Shown: piece by piece, positions 45,802-54,547 of the stretch
How the letters are laid out: every line of letters starts with the position of its first letter
How positions within the stretch are numbered: the first letter of the stretch is position 1
Source: Enterocloster asparagiformis
GTDB lineage: Bacteria > Bacillota > Clostridia > Lachnospirales > Lachnospiraceae
DNA length: 64,000 nucleotides
Assembly: GCA_018380885.1 (NCBI GenBank)
Contig: JAGZSY010000008.1
Location: 62,001-126,000 of the forward strand
Reading direction: 5' to 3'
Position numbers and translations under genes: made by a program
The notes under the pieces: model-generated
Seen by the model: only the letters and a program-made list of their open reading frames with translations
Told to the model about the DNA's origin: nothing
The model's database searches: none

Positions 45802-46503
45802 TTATGACCGTTCACCTTCGAGGCGTTTTACTTCCTGGAAAATATCTTTTACAGTGCGCACGCCGATGCCGAACCTGTTACAGCCCTCCGCATACATGGC
45901 CAGCAGTGTGTCCAGGGAGCGCACCCCACCGGCTGCCTTGATCTTTGCATTGTTTCCGATGGTTTTGCGGATCAATTTGATGTGATCCACTGTGGTGGGC
46001 TTTGGTCCCCAGCCGGTTCCGGTCTTGATATAGCTCGCGCCGGCCTCAACGCAGAGGGTGCTGGCGCGGGCGATCAAATCGTCGTCCAGATAACAGACCT
46101 CTAAAATCGTTTTGACCGGAACGCCGGCGGCCGCATCGATGACGGCCTTCACATCATCCCTCACATAATCATACATCCCGGACTTCAGAGCAGCCACATT
46201 GATAACCATATCAAGCTCACGGCAGCCCAGGGAAATCATCTCTCTGGCGATCATGACCTTCGTGCCGGTTGTCTCGGCGCCCGAAGGAAAGCTGACCACG
46301 CCGGTGACAACAGTGCCGGGGATGTGCTGCAGCTTTTCAACAGTGTATTTGGTCGCCCAAGGCATGGGGCTGGCGCAGATACAGTTGTGCTTTGCCACGA
46401 TCTCAATCATTTCATCGATTTCCTGCATGGTGCAGTCAGTTTTTACCGTGCTGACATCGATATACCGTCCCAGATGATCTAACTCAAGCCCTTTATAAAT
46501 CAT
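45802..46503 (-). CDS. deoC: DeoC-like aldolase
   Basis: 233 residues of the DeoC/LacD TIM-barrel family. The Schiff-base Lys is in SYIKTGTGWG, with the upstream VKTILEVCYL and the phosphate loop KAAGGVRS. Deoxyribose-phosphate aldolases split 2-deoxyribose-5-phosphate into glyceraldehyde-3-phosphate and acetaldehyde; paralogues use other short sugars. Here it is controlled with an FGGY kinase rather than with nucleoside phosphorylases, so a different deoxy- or ketosugar phosphate is likely. AGGTGGAG precedes ATG. Confidence 0.87.
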   Translation of the reverse strand: MIYKGLELDHLGRYIDVSTVKTDCTMQEIDEMIEIVAKHNCICASPMPWATKYTVEKLQHIPGTVVTGVVSFPSGAETTGTKVMIAREMISLGCRELDMVINVAALKSGMYDYVRDDVKAVIDAAAGVPVKTILEVCYLDDDLIARASTLCVEAGASYIKTGTGWGPKPTTVDHIKLIRKTIGNNAKIKAAGGVRSLDTLLAMYAEGCNRFGIGVRTVKDIFQEVKRLEGERS

Positions 46504-46516
46504 TCTCCACCTCCAA

Positions 46517-46528
46517 AGATAGTTATCT
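46517..46528. promoter_or_regulatory. GntR-type operator A (deoC)
   Basis: AGATA-GT-TATCT, perfect, directly after the -10 of the deoC promoter. Confidence 0.7.
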
Positions 46529-46535
46529 ATTAATT

Positions 46536-46564
46536 AATATAACCGAAAAACAGACGCAAATCAA
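46536..46564 (-). promoter_or_regulatory. deoC promoter
   Basis: On the minus strand TTGATT, 17 bp, TATATT. Confidence 0.7.
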
Positions 46565-46570
46565 GAGGTA

Positions 46571-46599
46571 TTGACAATACATAATTATCTTTGTATAAT
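46571..46599 (+). promoter_or_regulatory. FGGY kinase promoter
   Basis: TTGACA, 17 bp, TATAAT, the full consensus, implying strong expression when derepressed. Confidence 0.88.
46579..46590. promoter_or_regulatory. GntR-type operator B (kinase)
   Basis: ACATAATTATCT in the spacer; its reverse complement is identical to operator D. Confidence 0.7.
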
Positions 46600-46623
46600 T
46601 TACATGAAAGGAGAGGTGGAAAT

Positions 46624-48126
46624 ATGTATATTATTGCGTATGATCTGGGAACCGGAGGTGTGAAGGCGGCGCTATACGATGATTCTTTGAAGGCATTGGC
46701 AAAGGCCTTTATTGAATACCGTATCTATTTTCCGGGGGCGGGACAACACGAGCAGAAACCTTCGGACTGGTGGAACGGGGTGGTGGAGAGCACAAAACAG
46801 CTGTTGGCGGCAACACACGCGGACCCGCGGGATGTGGGGGCGGTGGCGATCTCCGGCCAGAGCCTGACGGCGATCCCCATAGACAGCTGCGGAACCCCGC
46901 TTCTGGAACGGGTGCCGATCTGGTCGGATGGGCGGGCGGGGGAGGAGGCCGGGGAATTTTTCCGCAAGGTGGACGAGGAATACTGGTATATGACCACGGG
47001 AAACGGCTTTCCAGCGCATTGCTACACGATTTTTAAATTGATGTGGATGAAAAAGCATCAGGGCGAGGTATACTCAAACATGCGTTACGCGCTTGGATCC
47101 AAGGATTACATCAATTACAGGATGACCGGCAGGATCCGGACCGATCACTCCTACGCCTCGGGGACAGGCGGTTACAATCTGAAGGAAATGCGTTATCATA
47201 AAGAATTTTGGGATGCGGCGGGAATCGACATGAAAATCCTGCCTGAGATTGTGCCCTCGGACACGGTTTTGGGGTATCTGACGGAGCAGGCGGCCGCGGA
47301 ACTGGGTCTGACGACGAAAACGGCTGTGATGGCCGGCGGCGTGGACAATGCCTGCATGGCGCTGGGCGCCACCGGTATCCGGGACGGTGCTGCCTATATC
47401 TCCCTGGGCTCCTCCAGCTGGGTGCCTGTGACGGCCAAACGGCCGGTGCTCGACTTTAAGACCAGGCCCTATGTTTTTGCCCATATCGAGCCGGGAATGT
47501 ACACATCCGCATACTCTATCTTTGCAGGCGGGAGCGCTTTGCGGTGGGTGCGGGACAACCTGTTTTCCGAATTTGGTCAACAGGCATATGAAGAAATCAG
47601 CCGTATGGCCGGGCAGGTTCCGGCGGGAGCCAACGGAATTCTTTTTAATCCCAGCCTTGCCGGCGGCACCTCCCAGGATAAAAGCCTGAATATCCAGGGC
47701 GCGTTCGTGGGGCTGTCTCTGCTGAACAACCGGGCGGATATAGCCCGGGCCGTGCTGGAAGGGATTGCGCTCAACCTGAAGCAGTCGATCACGTTTCTGC
47801 AACAGAAAATACGGATGGAGGATGAGATTCTCATCTGCGGAGGCGGGAGCAAAAGCGCGGTCTGGCTGCAGATTTTTGCCAATGTGCTGGACCTGCGGGT
47901 GCTGAAAACGAATATCGACCAGGATGCGGCCTCCCTGGGGGCGGCGGCCATAGCGGCCCGGGGGCTAAAATGGATCGACGGCTACCATGTGATTGAAGGA
48001 GTACACCGGCGGGAAGCCCGCTATGACCCGGACCCGGCCATTTCCGCAGAATACAGACAGGTGGCGGAGCGGTTTAATCACCTTTCGGAAGTGCTGTGTG
48101 AATTTGGGGATTACTGCCGCAAATGA
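46624..48126 (+). CDS. FGGY-family carbohydrate kinase
   Basis: 500 residues. The ATP/phosphate loop is YDLGTGGVKAALYD, the xylulokinase-like AVAISGQSLTAIP follows, and the C-terminal block is ILICGGGSKSAVWLQIFANVL. It phosphorylates a ketose, polyol or deoxysugar. Distinct from classic XylB in having DHSYASGTGGYNL in the substrate region. ATG 46624 has GGAGAGG. Divergent from deoC, with both promoters under the same operator type. Confidence 0.9.
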   Translation: MYIIAYDLGTGGVKAALYDDSLKALAKAFIEYRIYFPGAGQHEQKPSDWWNGVVESTKQLLAATHADPRDVGAVAISGQSLTAIPIDSCGTPLLERVPIWSDGRAGEEAGEFFRKVDEEYWYMTTGNGFPAHCYTIFKLMWMKKHQGEVYSNMRYALGSKDYINYRMTGRIRTDHSYASGTGGYNLKEMRYHKEFWDAAGIDMKILPEIVPSDTVLGYLTEQAAAELGLTTKTAVMAGGVDNACMALGATGIRDGAAYISLGSSSWVPVTAKRPVLDFKTRPYVFAHIEPGMYTSAYSIFAGGSALRWVRDNLFSEFGQQAYEEISRMAGQVPAGANGILFNPSLAGGTSQDKSLNIQGAFVGLSLLNNRADIARAVLEGIALNLKQSITFLQQKIRMEDEILICGGGSKSAVWLQIFANVLDLRVLKTNIDQDAASLGAAAIAARGLKWIDGYHVIEGVHRREARYDPDPAISAEYRQVAERFNHLSEVLCEFGDYCRK

Positions 48127-48141
48127 ATTTCAGGAGCAAAA

Positions 48142-48181
48142 AAACCTCCGCAGGATCAAAGCAATCCCGCGGAGGTTTTAA
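48142..48181. terminator. Bidirectional terminator between kinase and gntR
   Basis: AAACCTCCGC / GCGGAGGTTT with A and T tracts on the two sides. Confidence 0.85.
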
Positions 48182-48224
48182 CTGTATATAAGTGCCGGCG
48201 ATGCGGCCAGGGGGCGGATATCCG

Positions 48225-48938
48225 TCACCTGCCGGCCAGATGGATGCTGTAGCTGTACTTATCCCCTCTGATTTTCAGGATAGAGTAGTCAAAAGGTCCC
48301 TTGTCGCAGTAGGTGACGCGCTTGCTGATCAGAAGGGGCTCGCCCACCTCAATGCTGAGGATCTGCGATTCGATGAAGGTGGCGGTGGCGGCCATGATGG
48401 TCTCCTCGGCCTTGGCGATGATGAGATGGTAATCCTTTTCCAGCGTGGCGTAGAGACTGATAAAATCCGCATAACCGGTATGAAAATTAGGGAACATGTC
48501 CGCCACCAGGAAATTTTCCATAATCGCGATGGGCGCCCCGTCGGCACATTGGACGCGCTGTATATTGTACAGATTGTCCCCCTCGGAGATGTCAAGGATT
48601 TTTGCAATGTGCGCATCCGCCCGTACCGTCTGAATAAACGCTCCCCTGGTGGAAACGGAATATCCCTTCTGCACCAGCGTTTCCGTGAACGAGGACACCG
48701 TGTTCAGCTTTTGCGTGGTAGAACTGTCCAGCACCTCGGTACCGCGCCCCTGGGTTACGCGGATATGCCCTTCCTGCGACAGGAGGGAAATGGCTTTCCG
48801 GATGGTGGTTTTGCTGACATTGAATTGCTTACATAATTCTGTTTCAGTTGGCAAAAAGGAGCCGGGAAGCAGGGAGCCGTCGCGGATGGACTGTTTCAGG
48901 CTGGAGTATACGATTTTGTAGGCAGGTATATTTTTCAT
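48225..48938 (-). CDS. GntR/HutC-family regulator with UTRA domain
   Basis: 237 residues: an N-terminal winged helix (LPTETELCKQFNVSKTTIRKAISLL, SQEGHIRVTQGRG) and a UTRA ligand-binding domain from about residue 90. HutC-type members sense phosphorylated sugars. It is centrally placed between kinase and transporter, and operators matching one consensus precede all four units, including itself. Confidence 0.93.
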   Translation of the reverse strand: MKNIPAYKIVYSSLKQSIRDGSLLPGSFLPTETELCKQFNVSKTTIRKAISLLSQEGHIRVTQGRGTEVLDSSTTQKLNTVSSFTETLVQKGYSVSTRGAFIQTVRADAHIAKILDISEGDNLYNIQRVQCADGAPIAIMENFLVADMFPNFHTGYADFISLYATLEKDYHLIIAKAEETIMAATATFIESQILSIEVGEPLLISKRVTYCDKGPFDYSILKIRGDKYSYSIHLAGR

Positions 48939-48974
48939 AAGAACAACCGCTTTCCTAAAATTTACTATATTGCC

Positions 48975-49003
48975 ATTATAAGATAATAATCTTCAAATGT
49001 AAA
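48975..49003 (-). promoter_or_regulatory. gntR promoter
   Basis: On the minus strand TTTACA, 17 bp, TATAAT. Confidence 0.75.
48981..48992. promoter_or_regulatory. GntR-type operator C (gntR)
   Basis: AGATAATAATCT within the promoter spacer, one mismatch from AGATAnnTATCT. Confidence 0.65.
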
Positions 49004-49100
49004 GACGATGAAATTAAAAAAGGAGTTCGTCTTATTCGATAAAAATAGAAACATTGATTTGTGAGATATAGCCAAATATTACAAATATTTTTAATTAATC

Positions 49101-49129
49101 TTGACTTTATCGCACAGAAAAAGTATGAT
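49101..49129 (+). promoter_or_regulatory. Promoter of the ABC transporter operon
   Basis: TTGACT, 17 bp, TATGAT. Confidence 0.7.
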
Positions 49130-49138
49130 ATCCTTAAA

Positions 49139-49150
49139 AGATAATTATGT
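49139..49150. promoter_or_regulatory. GntR-type operator D (ABC operon)
   Basis: AGATAATTATGT directly after the -10; the same 12-mer as operator B in the opposite orientation. Confidence 0.7.
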
Positions 49151-49230
49151 ATTTGAAAATAAACGAAAATACAATATCTTTTGATAATCTTTTGTGGTAA
49201 AGGAAACGCAAACATATGAGGAACCAGTTT

Positions 49231-50271
49231 ATGGAAAACAGAAAAGCAAAAAACAGTAGCGGTATTTCGATTTTTAAGGTGCAGGAGCTGGGGATTTTAA
49301 TGATTTTCTTAGTTCTCTGCATCGGAATTCAATTGTTGACGCCGAAATTTCTGAAACCGGCCAATCTGATCAATATTATGCGGCAGATATCCAATGTGGG
49401 TATCATGGCAGTGGGGGAGGCAATGGTAATTATCATTGCAGGAATAGACCTCTCCGTGGGCGCCACGCTGAGCTTGTCCGCCTGCGTGGCCGCGTACCTG
49501 GCGCAGATCATCAATCCCTGGCTGGCCGTATTGATCGCGCTTTTGACAGGGCTGTCCATCGGACTGGTCAACGGATTTCTCTCGGTAAAGATCGGGATCG
49601 CCCCTTTTATCGCGACCCTGGGCACTCAGATGATGGCGCGAGGTCTGGCGTTTATGGTCACTGCGGGAATACCGATTAAATTCTCAAACTCGGCTTCCGT
49701 ATTGGGTGGGGGCAGGATCGCGCTCCCGTGGAACCTGCAGCTGCCGGTTCCGATTCTGTTCATGCTGGCGATCTATGTGATCGGGATTGTGGTTATGACG
49801 CAGACTGTTTTCGGCAGAAATATCTATGCGGTGGGCGATAATGAGAAATCCGCCAAGCTCTCAGGCATCAATTCTGATCGGATCAAAATCACGGCCTATG
49901 TGGTGTCAGGTTTTCTGGCCGCGGTGGCGGGCATACTTTACGCCGGCAATCTGACAACCGCGGAAGCCTCGGCGGGCGATGGAATCGAGACCAACGTTAT
50001 CGCGGCAGTGGTGATCGGCGGCGTATCTATGGCGGGCGGAGAGGGATCGGTGGTAGGTATTCTGATCGGCGCTGCGATTATGGGCGTGATCAAGAACGCT
50101 TTCATCCTGCTGAATTTCCCGGCGACTATGCAGACCTTTACCATCGGTCTGATGATCGTTCTCGCAGTGGGCCTTGACTGTATCAACAAAAAGCGCAGAG
50201 AGACAAAAATTGTTATGAGCAAGGCGCAGATAAAGGACCAGAAAAATGAGCAGGCCAAGGAAGGCAAATAA
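49231..50271 (+). CDS. Ribose-type sugar ABC transporter permease (RbsC-like)
   Basis: About 346 residues and eight to ten helices. AGIDLSVGATLSL, VNGFLSVKIGIAPFIATLG and GIETNVIAAVVIGGVSMAGGEGS are RbsC/AraH family blocks. ATG 49231 is preferred because TGAGGA lies 8 bp upstream; ATG 49216 is possible. First gene of a five-gene operon. Confidence 0.92.
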   Translation: MENRKAKNSSGISIFKVQELGILMIFLVLCIGIQLLTPKFLKPANLINIMRQISNVGIMAVGEAMVIIIAGIDLSVGATLSLSACVAAYLAQIINPWLAVLIALLTGLSIGLVNGFLSVKIGIAPFIATLGTQMMARGLAFMVTAGIPIKFSNSASVLGGGRIALPWNLQLPVPILFMLAIYVIGIVVMTQTVFGRNIYAVGDNEKSAKLSGINSDRIKITAYVVSGFLAAVAGILYAGNLTTAEASAGDGIETNVIAAVVIGGVSMAGGEGSVVGILIGAAIMGVIKNAFILLNFPATMQTFTIGLMIVLAVGLDCINKKRRETKIVMSKAQIKDQKNEQAKEGK

Positions 50272-50289
50272 TTGGCTGGGGGATTGGCA

Positions 50290-51822
50290 ATGGAGAGACA
50301 GGTTGTACTGGAAACACGAAATGTGAGAAAAACTTTTCCGGGCGTGGTAGCTCTGGATGGTATTAATTTGAGTTTCAAGGCCGGGCAGGTGCATGCGATT
50401 ATTGGGGAGAACGGAGCAGGTAAATCGACGCTGATGAATATCCTCTCCGGGGTATATGCCCCGGATGCCGGCTCCGAGGTTTTCTACAAGGGCGCCGCGG
50501 TGGAATTCCGCTCCACTGCGGATGCGGCAAAATGCCAGATTGCCATGATACATCAGGAAAATTCGCTGGTAAAGCATCTGACTGTGTACGAAAATATTTA
50601 CCTGGGACATTTTATTAAGAGAGGGGCCTTTATCGACAAAAAGGCCATGAGGGAGCGCGCGGCCGAGCTTCTAAACAAGATGCATATCGACTGGATCAAG
50701 CCGGGGATGTTTGTAAATGATCTCTCCGCCTCTGAGCAGCAGCTGGTTGAAATAGCCAAGGCGCTGTCCAGAAATCCTGAGACAATTATCTTTGACGAGC
50801 CCACCGCCTCCCTGACGGTCCGGGAGAGCGAGATCCTGATGGATATCATTCGGGAGCTGCGCGAACGGAATGTGGCGATCGTGTTTATATCCCATCACCT
50901 GGAAGAGCTGTTCGAGATTGCGGACGTCATTTCCGTTCTGCGGGACGGGCAGTATATCGGGACGTACGATATCCGCGAGATCGACATTCCACAGTTGATC
51001 AGCCTGATGGTGGGCAGGGAGCTAAGGAGTAATGTTCCGGGTAAAACCGCGGAGATGATTGAAAAGCGGTCCGCCACCCTGAAAAATGAGGTCGTGCTGG
51101 AGGCCAGGGATTTCTGCCTGCCGGGAAAGGTGGAGCACGCGGGATTTGTGCTGCACAGAGGAGAAATTCTTGGGTTCGCCGGGCTGGTGGGCGCCGGGCG
51201 CACGGAGCTGATGGAGTGTGTGTTCGGATACAGCAAGCCGTCCTCAGGAACCCTGTTTTTAAACGGGCAGAGCGTGCGCTTTAAAACGCCGCGGGAGGCG
51301 GTTGCCCGGGGTCTGGGAATGCTCTCCGAGGACCGAAAATCCAATGGCATCCTGGCGCTGCACAGCGTTCAGGACAATATCAACTCGGCCAGCTGGCCCA
51401 AACTGAGGGGCCGCGGTTTGTTTGTCTCAAAGGGGGCGGAAAAGAGCAACGCGCTTCATTTTATTCGGAAGCTGAACGTAAAGACGCCTGCCGCGAATGT
51501 GAGGATCAGCACTCTGAGCGGCGGCAATCAGCAGAAAGCGCTGATCGGGAGAATCCTGTCGATCAAACCGCAGGTGCTGATCTTAGACGAGCCTACTCAC
51601 GGGATTGACGTGGGCGCAAAGCAGGAAATTTATGACATCATTAATCAGCTGGCGGATGAAGGCATCAGCATTTTGCTGATCTCCTCGGAGCTGCCGGAAT
51701 TAATCACACTCAGCCACAGGATCATTGTGATGCATGAGGGGCATATCAGCGGCCAGCTGGAGTTTTCTGAATTTGCTCAGGAACGTATTTTATCTTACGC
51801 ATCGGGAACTGAAACAATTTAA
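50290..51822 (+). CDS. Ribose-type sugar ABC transporter ATPase (RbsA-like)
   Basis: About 510 residues, two ATPase halves. The first has GENGAGKST, the degenerate signature LSASEQQ and IIFDEPTAS; the second has a changed Walker A (GLVGAGRTEL), LSGGNQQ and LILDEPTHGIDVG, as in RbsA/MglA. ATG 50290 follows GGGGGA; TTG 50272 with AAGGAAGG is an alternative. Confidence 0.92.
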   Translation: MERQVVLETRNVRKTFPGVVALDGINLSFKAGQVHAIIGENGAGKSTLMNILSGVYAPDAGSEVFYKGAAVEFRSTADAAKCQIAMIHQENSLVKHLTVYENIYLGHFIKRGAFIDKKAMRERAAELLNKMHIDWIKPGMFVNDLSASEQQLVEIAKALSRNPETIIFDEPTASLTVRESEILMDIIRELRERNVAIVFISHHLEELFEIADVISVLRDGQYIGTYDIREIDIPQLISLMVGRELRSNVPGKTAEMIEKRSATLKNEVVLEARDFCLPGKVEHAGFVLHRGEILGFAGLVGAGRTELMECVFGYSKPSSGTLFLNGQSVRFKTPREAVARGLGMLSEDRKSNGILALHSVQDNINSASWPKLRGRGLFVSKGAEKSNALHFIRKLNVKTPAANVRISTLSGGNQQKALIGRILSIKPQVLILDEPTHGIDVGAKQEIYDIINQLADEGISILLISSELPELITLSHRIIVMHEGHISGQLEFSEFAQERILSYASGTETI

Positions 51823-51838
51823 CATAAGGAGGAAGGAA

Positions 51839-52960
51839 ATGAAAAAAACGAAAAAACTTTTAGGTATCGCGATGGCGGCGGCACTGGCGGCGGGTCTTGT
51901 GGGCTGCGGATCAGGCCAGACGGCCGCAACAGCTGCGCCGACGGAAGCGGCAAAGCCGGCGGAGACGGAAAAGGCGACGGAAGCGGCTAAGGAGGAAACT
52001 TCCCAGGAGGCCGCGGCGGAGGCGGAGGGCGCAGAGCTGCCGGAACACTATAAGATGGCGGCGGTAAAAGCATCCGATGAACCGATTGAAATCAAGTTCT
52101 GTTACTATTCCAATAATCCGTTCTGGGATCTGATTAAGGCGGGGTTAAACGACGTAACAGGTTATCTGGCGAACTACAACTGTACGGTTACCCCGGTAGA
52201 CATGGGCTCTGAGGCGGACGGCAAGACCATCGCAGATTACATCGAGACCCTGGAGCTGGACGATCCGGCCGGGATTGTCTGCCCGCCCATGGCGGACGGA
52301 ACGGAGGCTTATATCGACAGGGCGGTGAGCGACGGGGTGACCGTTGCCACATATCTGTCGGAATCCACCAATCAGACGGATACCAGAATTTGTTTTGTCG
52401 GTTCGGATGCATTGGCAGGAGGCGCCACCGCGGCGCAGATGACTGCGGATTATACCGGCGGCAAGGGCACGGTGGGCGTGATCACAGGATACCTCACCAT
52501 GAACCAGCATGAAGAGCGCCGCAAAGGCTTTAACGATGAGTTAGCCAAGCTGGCTCCGGACCTAACGCTTCTTGAGCCGGTTGAAGCACATGATTCAGCG
52601 ACGGAGACTTATGACGCGGCGGTGGACCTGATTACGGCCTACCCGGAGCTGAAGGTGATTTACTGCACGGCAGGAGGCCCTTACGGCGCGGCGCAGGCAG
52701 TGAAGGATCAGGGTAAGACAGGGGAAATCGGTGTCGTGTGCTTTGACTGGGTTCCGGACAATTTACAGTATGTGGCCACCGGCGAGATCATCGGAGCTGT
52801 TTCCCAGGACCCGGAGAATATGGCCTGGATGTCCGTAATGTCCGTGTTTAACTATACGGTTACCGGCGAAAAACCGGCAAGCACCCATCTTTTGACAGAT
52901 TCCGACCTGGTCACCCCGGATACGCTTGCGGAAAAGGTGCCGGATTTCAAGGCGCAGTGA
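51839..52960 (+). CDS. Sugar-binding lipoprotein (RbsB-like)
   Basis: 373 residues. A signal peptide with lipobox (LVGC), a long Ala/Thr/Glu-rich linker (to about 65) and a periplasmic-binding fold of the LacI type (FCYYSNNPFWDLIKAGLNDV, GIVCPPMADGTEAYIDRAV, CFVGSDALAGGATAAQM). AAGGAGGAAGG precedes the ATG. It defines what enters the pathway; substrate unknown. Confidence 0.9.
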   Translation: MKKTKKLLGIAMAAALAAGLVGCGSGQTAATAAPTEAAKPAETEKATEAAKEETSQEAAAEAEGAELPEHYKMAAVKASDEPIEIKFCYYSNNPFWDLIKAGLNDVTGYLANYNCTVTPVDMGSEADGKTIADYIETLELDDPAGIVCPPMADGTEAYIDRAVSDGVTVATYLSESTNQTDTRICFVGSDALAGGATAAQMTADYTGGKGTVGVITGYLTMNQHEERRKGFNDELAKLAPDLTLLEPVEAHDSATETYDAAVDLITAYPELKVIYCTAGGPYGAAQAVKDQGKTGEIGVVCFDWVPDNLQYVATGEIIGAVSQDPENMAWMSVMSVFNYTVTGEKPASTHLLTDSDLVTPDTLAEKVPDFKAQ

Positions 52961-52987
52961 GCTGTGCCGGAACGGAGGGGTTAAAAA

Positions 52988-53974
52988 ATGCTCTATAAGA
53001 AAGTGGGAAGAATCAAAGAAGAAATTTCTGCCATCGGAATCGGCTGCTGGGGATTTGGAGGGGACTGGGATACATCCAATGACAGGAATGCGGATGCAAT
53101 TATCCGGACCTCCATTGAGCTGGGGATCAATCTGTTCGACGTGGCCCCGGTGTACGGCTGGAATCACGCGGAGCGGGTGTTGGGAAAGACGCTGAAGGAA
53201 GGGGGCTTGCGGGATCGGGTTATAATCGCCTCCAAATGCGGGCTGACCTGGGGTGACGATCACGTCACGGCAAATGATCTGACCAGGAAGAATCTGCTAA
53301 GCGAGATCGACGGAAGCTTGAAGCGGCTGCAGACCGATTACATTGATATCTGGCAGCTCCACTGGCCGGATCCGGGCACACCGATCGAGGAGACGTGCGA
53401 AGCTCTGGCGGAAATTAAAAAGAGCGGAAAAATCCGTTATATAGGGCTGTCCAATTTTGCCCAGGCAGATATGGAGGTGTTCGACCGGCTGGTGGGCGTG
53501 GATGCGCAGCAGGGACTGTACAATCTGTTTGAGCGGAACGCCGCAAGCTATCACAATATACCGCTTCAGTACAAGACGGAGGATGAGATGCTGCCCAACG
53601 TTCGGCAGCGCGGACAGGCATTTCTGCCCTACAGTCCCATGTTCCAGGGGCTTTTGGCCGGGCGGTTCACGCGCAGCCACACATTTTCACAGACGGATAT
53701 CCGCAATGAAAATCCGAAGCTGTCTGGTGAATTGTACCAGAAGTATTTTGATGGCTATGAGAAGCTAAAAGAGCTTGCGGAGAAAATCGGGCATCCTACC
53801 AACGAGATCGCCATCAACTGGCTGCGCCAGAAGCCGGAGGTGACGTCCATCATCGGAGGGGCCTCATCTGTCAATCAGGTCAAGCAAAACATCGCTGCCC
53901 TGGACTGGTCGATTGATGAGGAGACAATGGTGAAAATCGACGAGATCATAGAACCATACCGGGAGATGCCCTGA
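52988..53974 (+). CDS. Aldo-keto reductase
   Basis: 328 residues. The catalytic Asp (NLFDVAPVYG), Tyr (VYGWNHAE), Lys (VIASKCGL) and His (WQLHWPDP) are all recognisable, as is the NADPH-binding region near the end (TSIIGGASSVNQV). It resembles the IolS/Tas group. In this locus it may reduce the aldehyde released by the aldolase or oxidise the incoming sugar; both are inference. Confidence 0.9.
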   Translation: MLYKKVGRIKEEISAIGIGCWGFGGDWDTSNDRNADAIIRTSIELGINLFDVAPVYGWNHAERVLGKTLKEGGLRDRVIIASKCGLTWGDDHVTANDLTRKNLLSEIDGSLKRLQTDYIDIWQLHWPDPGTPIEETCEALAEIKKSGKIRYIGLSNFAQADMEVFDRLVGVDAQQGLYNLFERNAASYHNIPLQYKTEDEMLPNVRQRGQAFLPYSPMFQGLLAGRFTRSHTFSQTDIRNENPKLSGELYQKYFDGYEKLKELAEKIGHPTNEIAINWLRQKPEVTSIIGGASSVNQVKQNIAALDWSIDEETMVKIDEIIEPYREMP

Positions 53975-53988
53975 CGGAGGCGAATAAA

Positions 53989-54390
53989 ATGAGAGAGCAT
54001 ATAAAGGGTCTGCACCATATCGGGATCCCCACCCGGGATATGGAAGCTACGGTCAAATTTTATACGAATCTGGGAGCAGAGATTTATTTTGATAAAATGG
54101 ATCAGGAGGACGGCCAACCGGTCCGGGTTGTGATTTTTGATTTTTACGGCATCAAAATTGAGGCGTATGAGCGAAAGAACGCGTCCGGACAGCCGGGAGC
54201 CATCGATCATATTGCGTTCGAGGCTGCCGATATTATAACTCTTTACCAGAAAGCCAAAGAAAGCGGCTGCGTGATGATGGAGGACTGCGCGGAGCAGGTG
54301 CAGCCCACCACCTATTGGCCGCAGGATATCCGCTGGTTTATCGTCGTCGGGCCAAACGGGGAAAAGGTGGAATTCAGCGAAATAAAATAG
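53989..54390 (+). CDS. VOC-family protein (glyoxalase/epimerase-like)
   Basis: 133 residues with two beta-alpha-beta-beta-beta modules. LHHIGIPTRDMEATVKFY and DHIAFEAADI give His ligands and IEAYE plus KVEFSEI the Glu ligands of a metal site. Such proteins isomerise, epimerise or split small carbonyl compounds. It starts 14 bp after the reductase gene; last gene of the operon. Confidence 0.85.
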   Translation: MREHIKGLHHIGIPTRDMEATVKFYTNLGAEIYFDKMDQEDGQPVRVVIFDFYGIKIEAYERKNASGQPGAIDHIAFEAADIITLYQKAKESGCVMMEDCAEQVQPTTYWPQDIRWFIVVGPNGEKVEFSEIK

Positions 54391-54422
54391 ACGAAGGACA
54401 AATCAGCTGCCTGTATTTTTTG

Positions 54423-54458
54423 ATCTCCAGCCGCCGTTGCGGGGCTGGAGATATTTTT
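54423..54458 (+). terminator. Terminator of the ABC/AKR/VOC operon
   Basis: ATCTCCAGCC / GGCTGGAGAT with a T run. Confidence 0.85.
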
Positions 54459-54547
54459 ATGCGCTCTGGTTCTGTCCATTTTGGAAAAGACATGTTATAA
54501 TTGCGTTATTGACTTTTATATGATAGCGTTCGGGGGGAGTATTGCAT

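Noticed and set aside
45802..54390. Autoinducer-2 (Lsr) uptake operon
   Set aside because: It shares an FGGY kinase, an aldolase and a ribose-like importer, but the aldolase is DeoC-like rather than LsrF, there are two-gene differences (no LsrG, no LsrR), and the regulator is GntR/UTRA.
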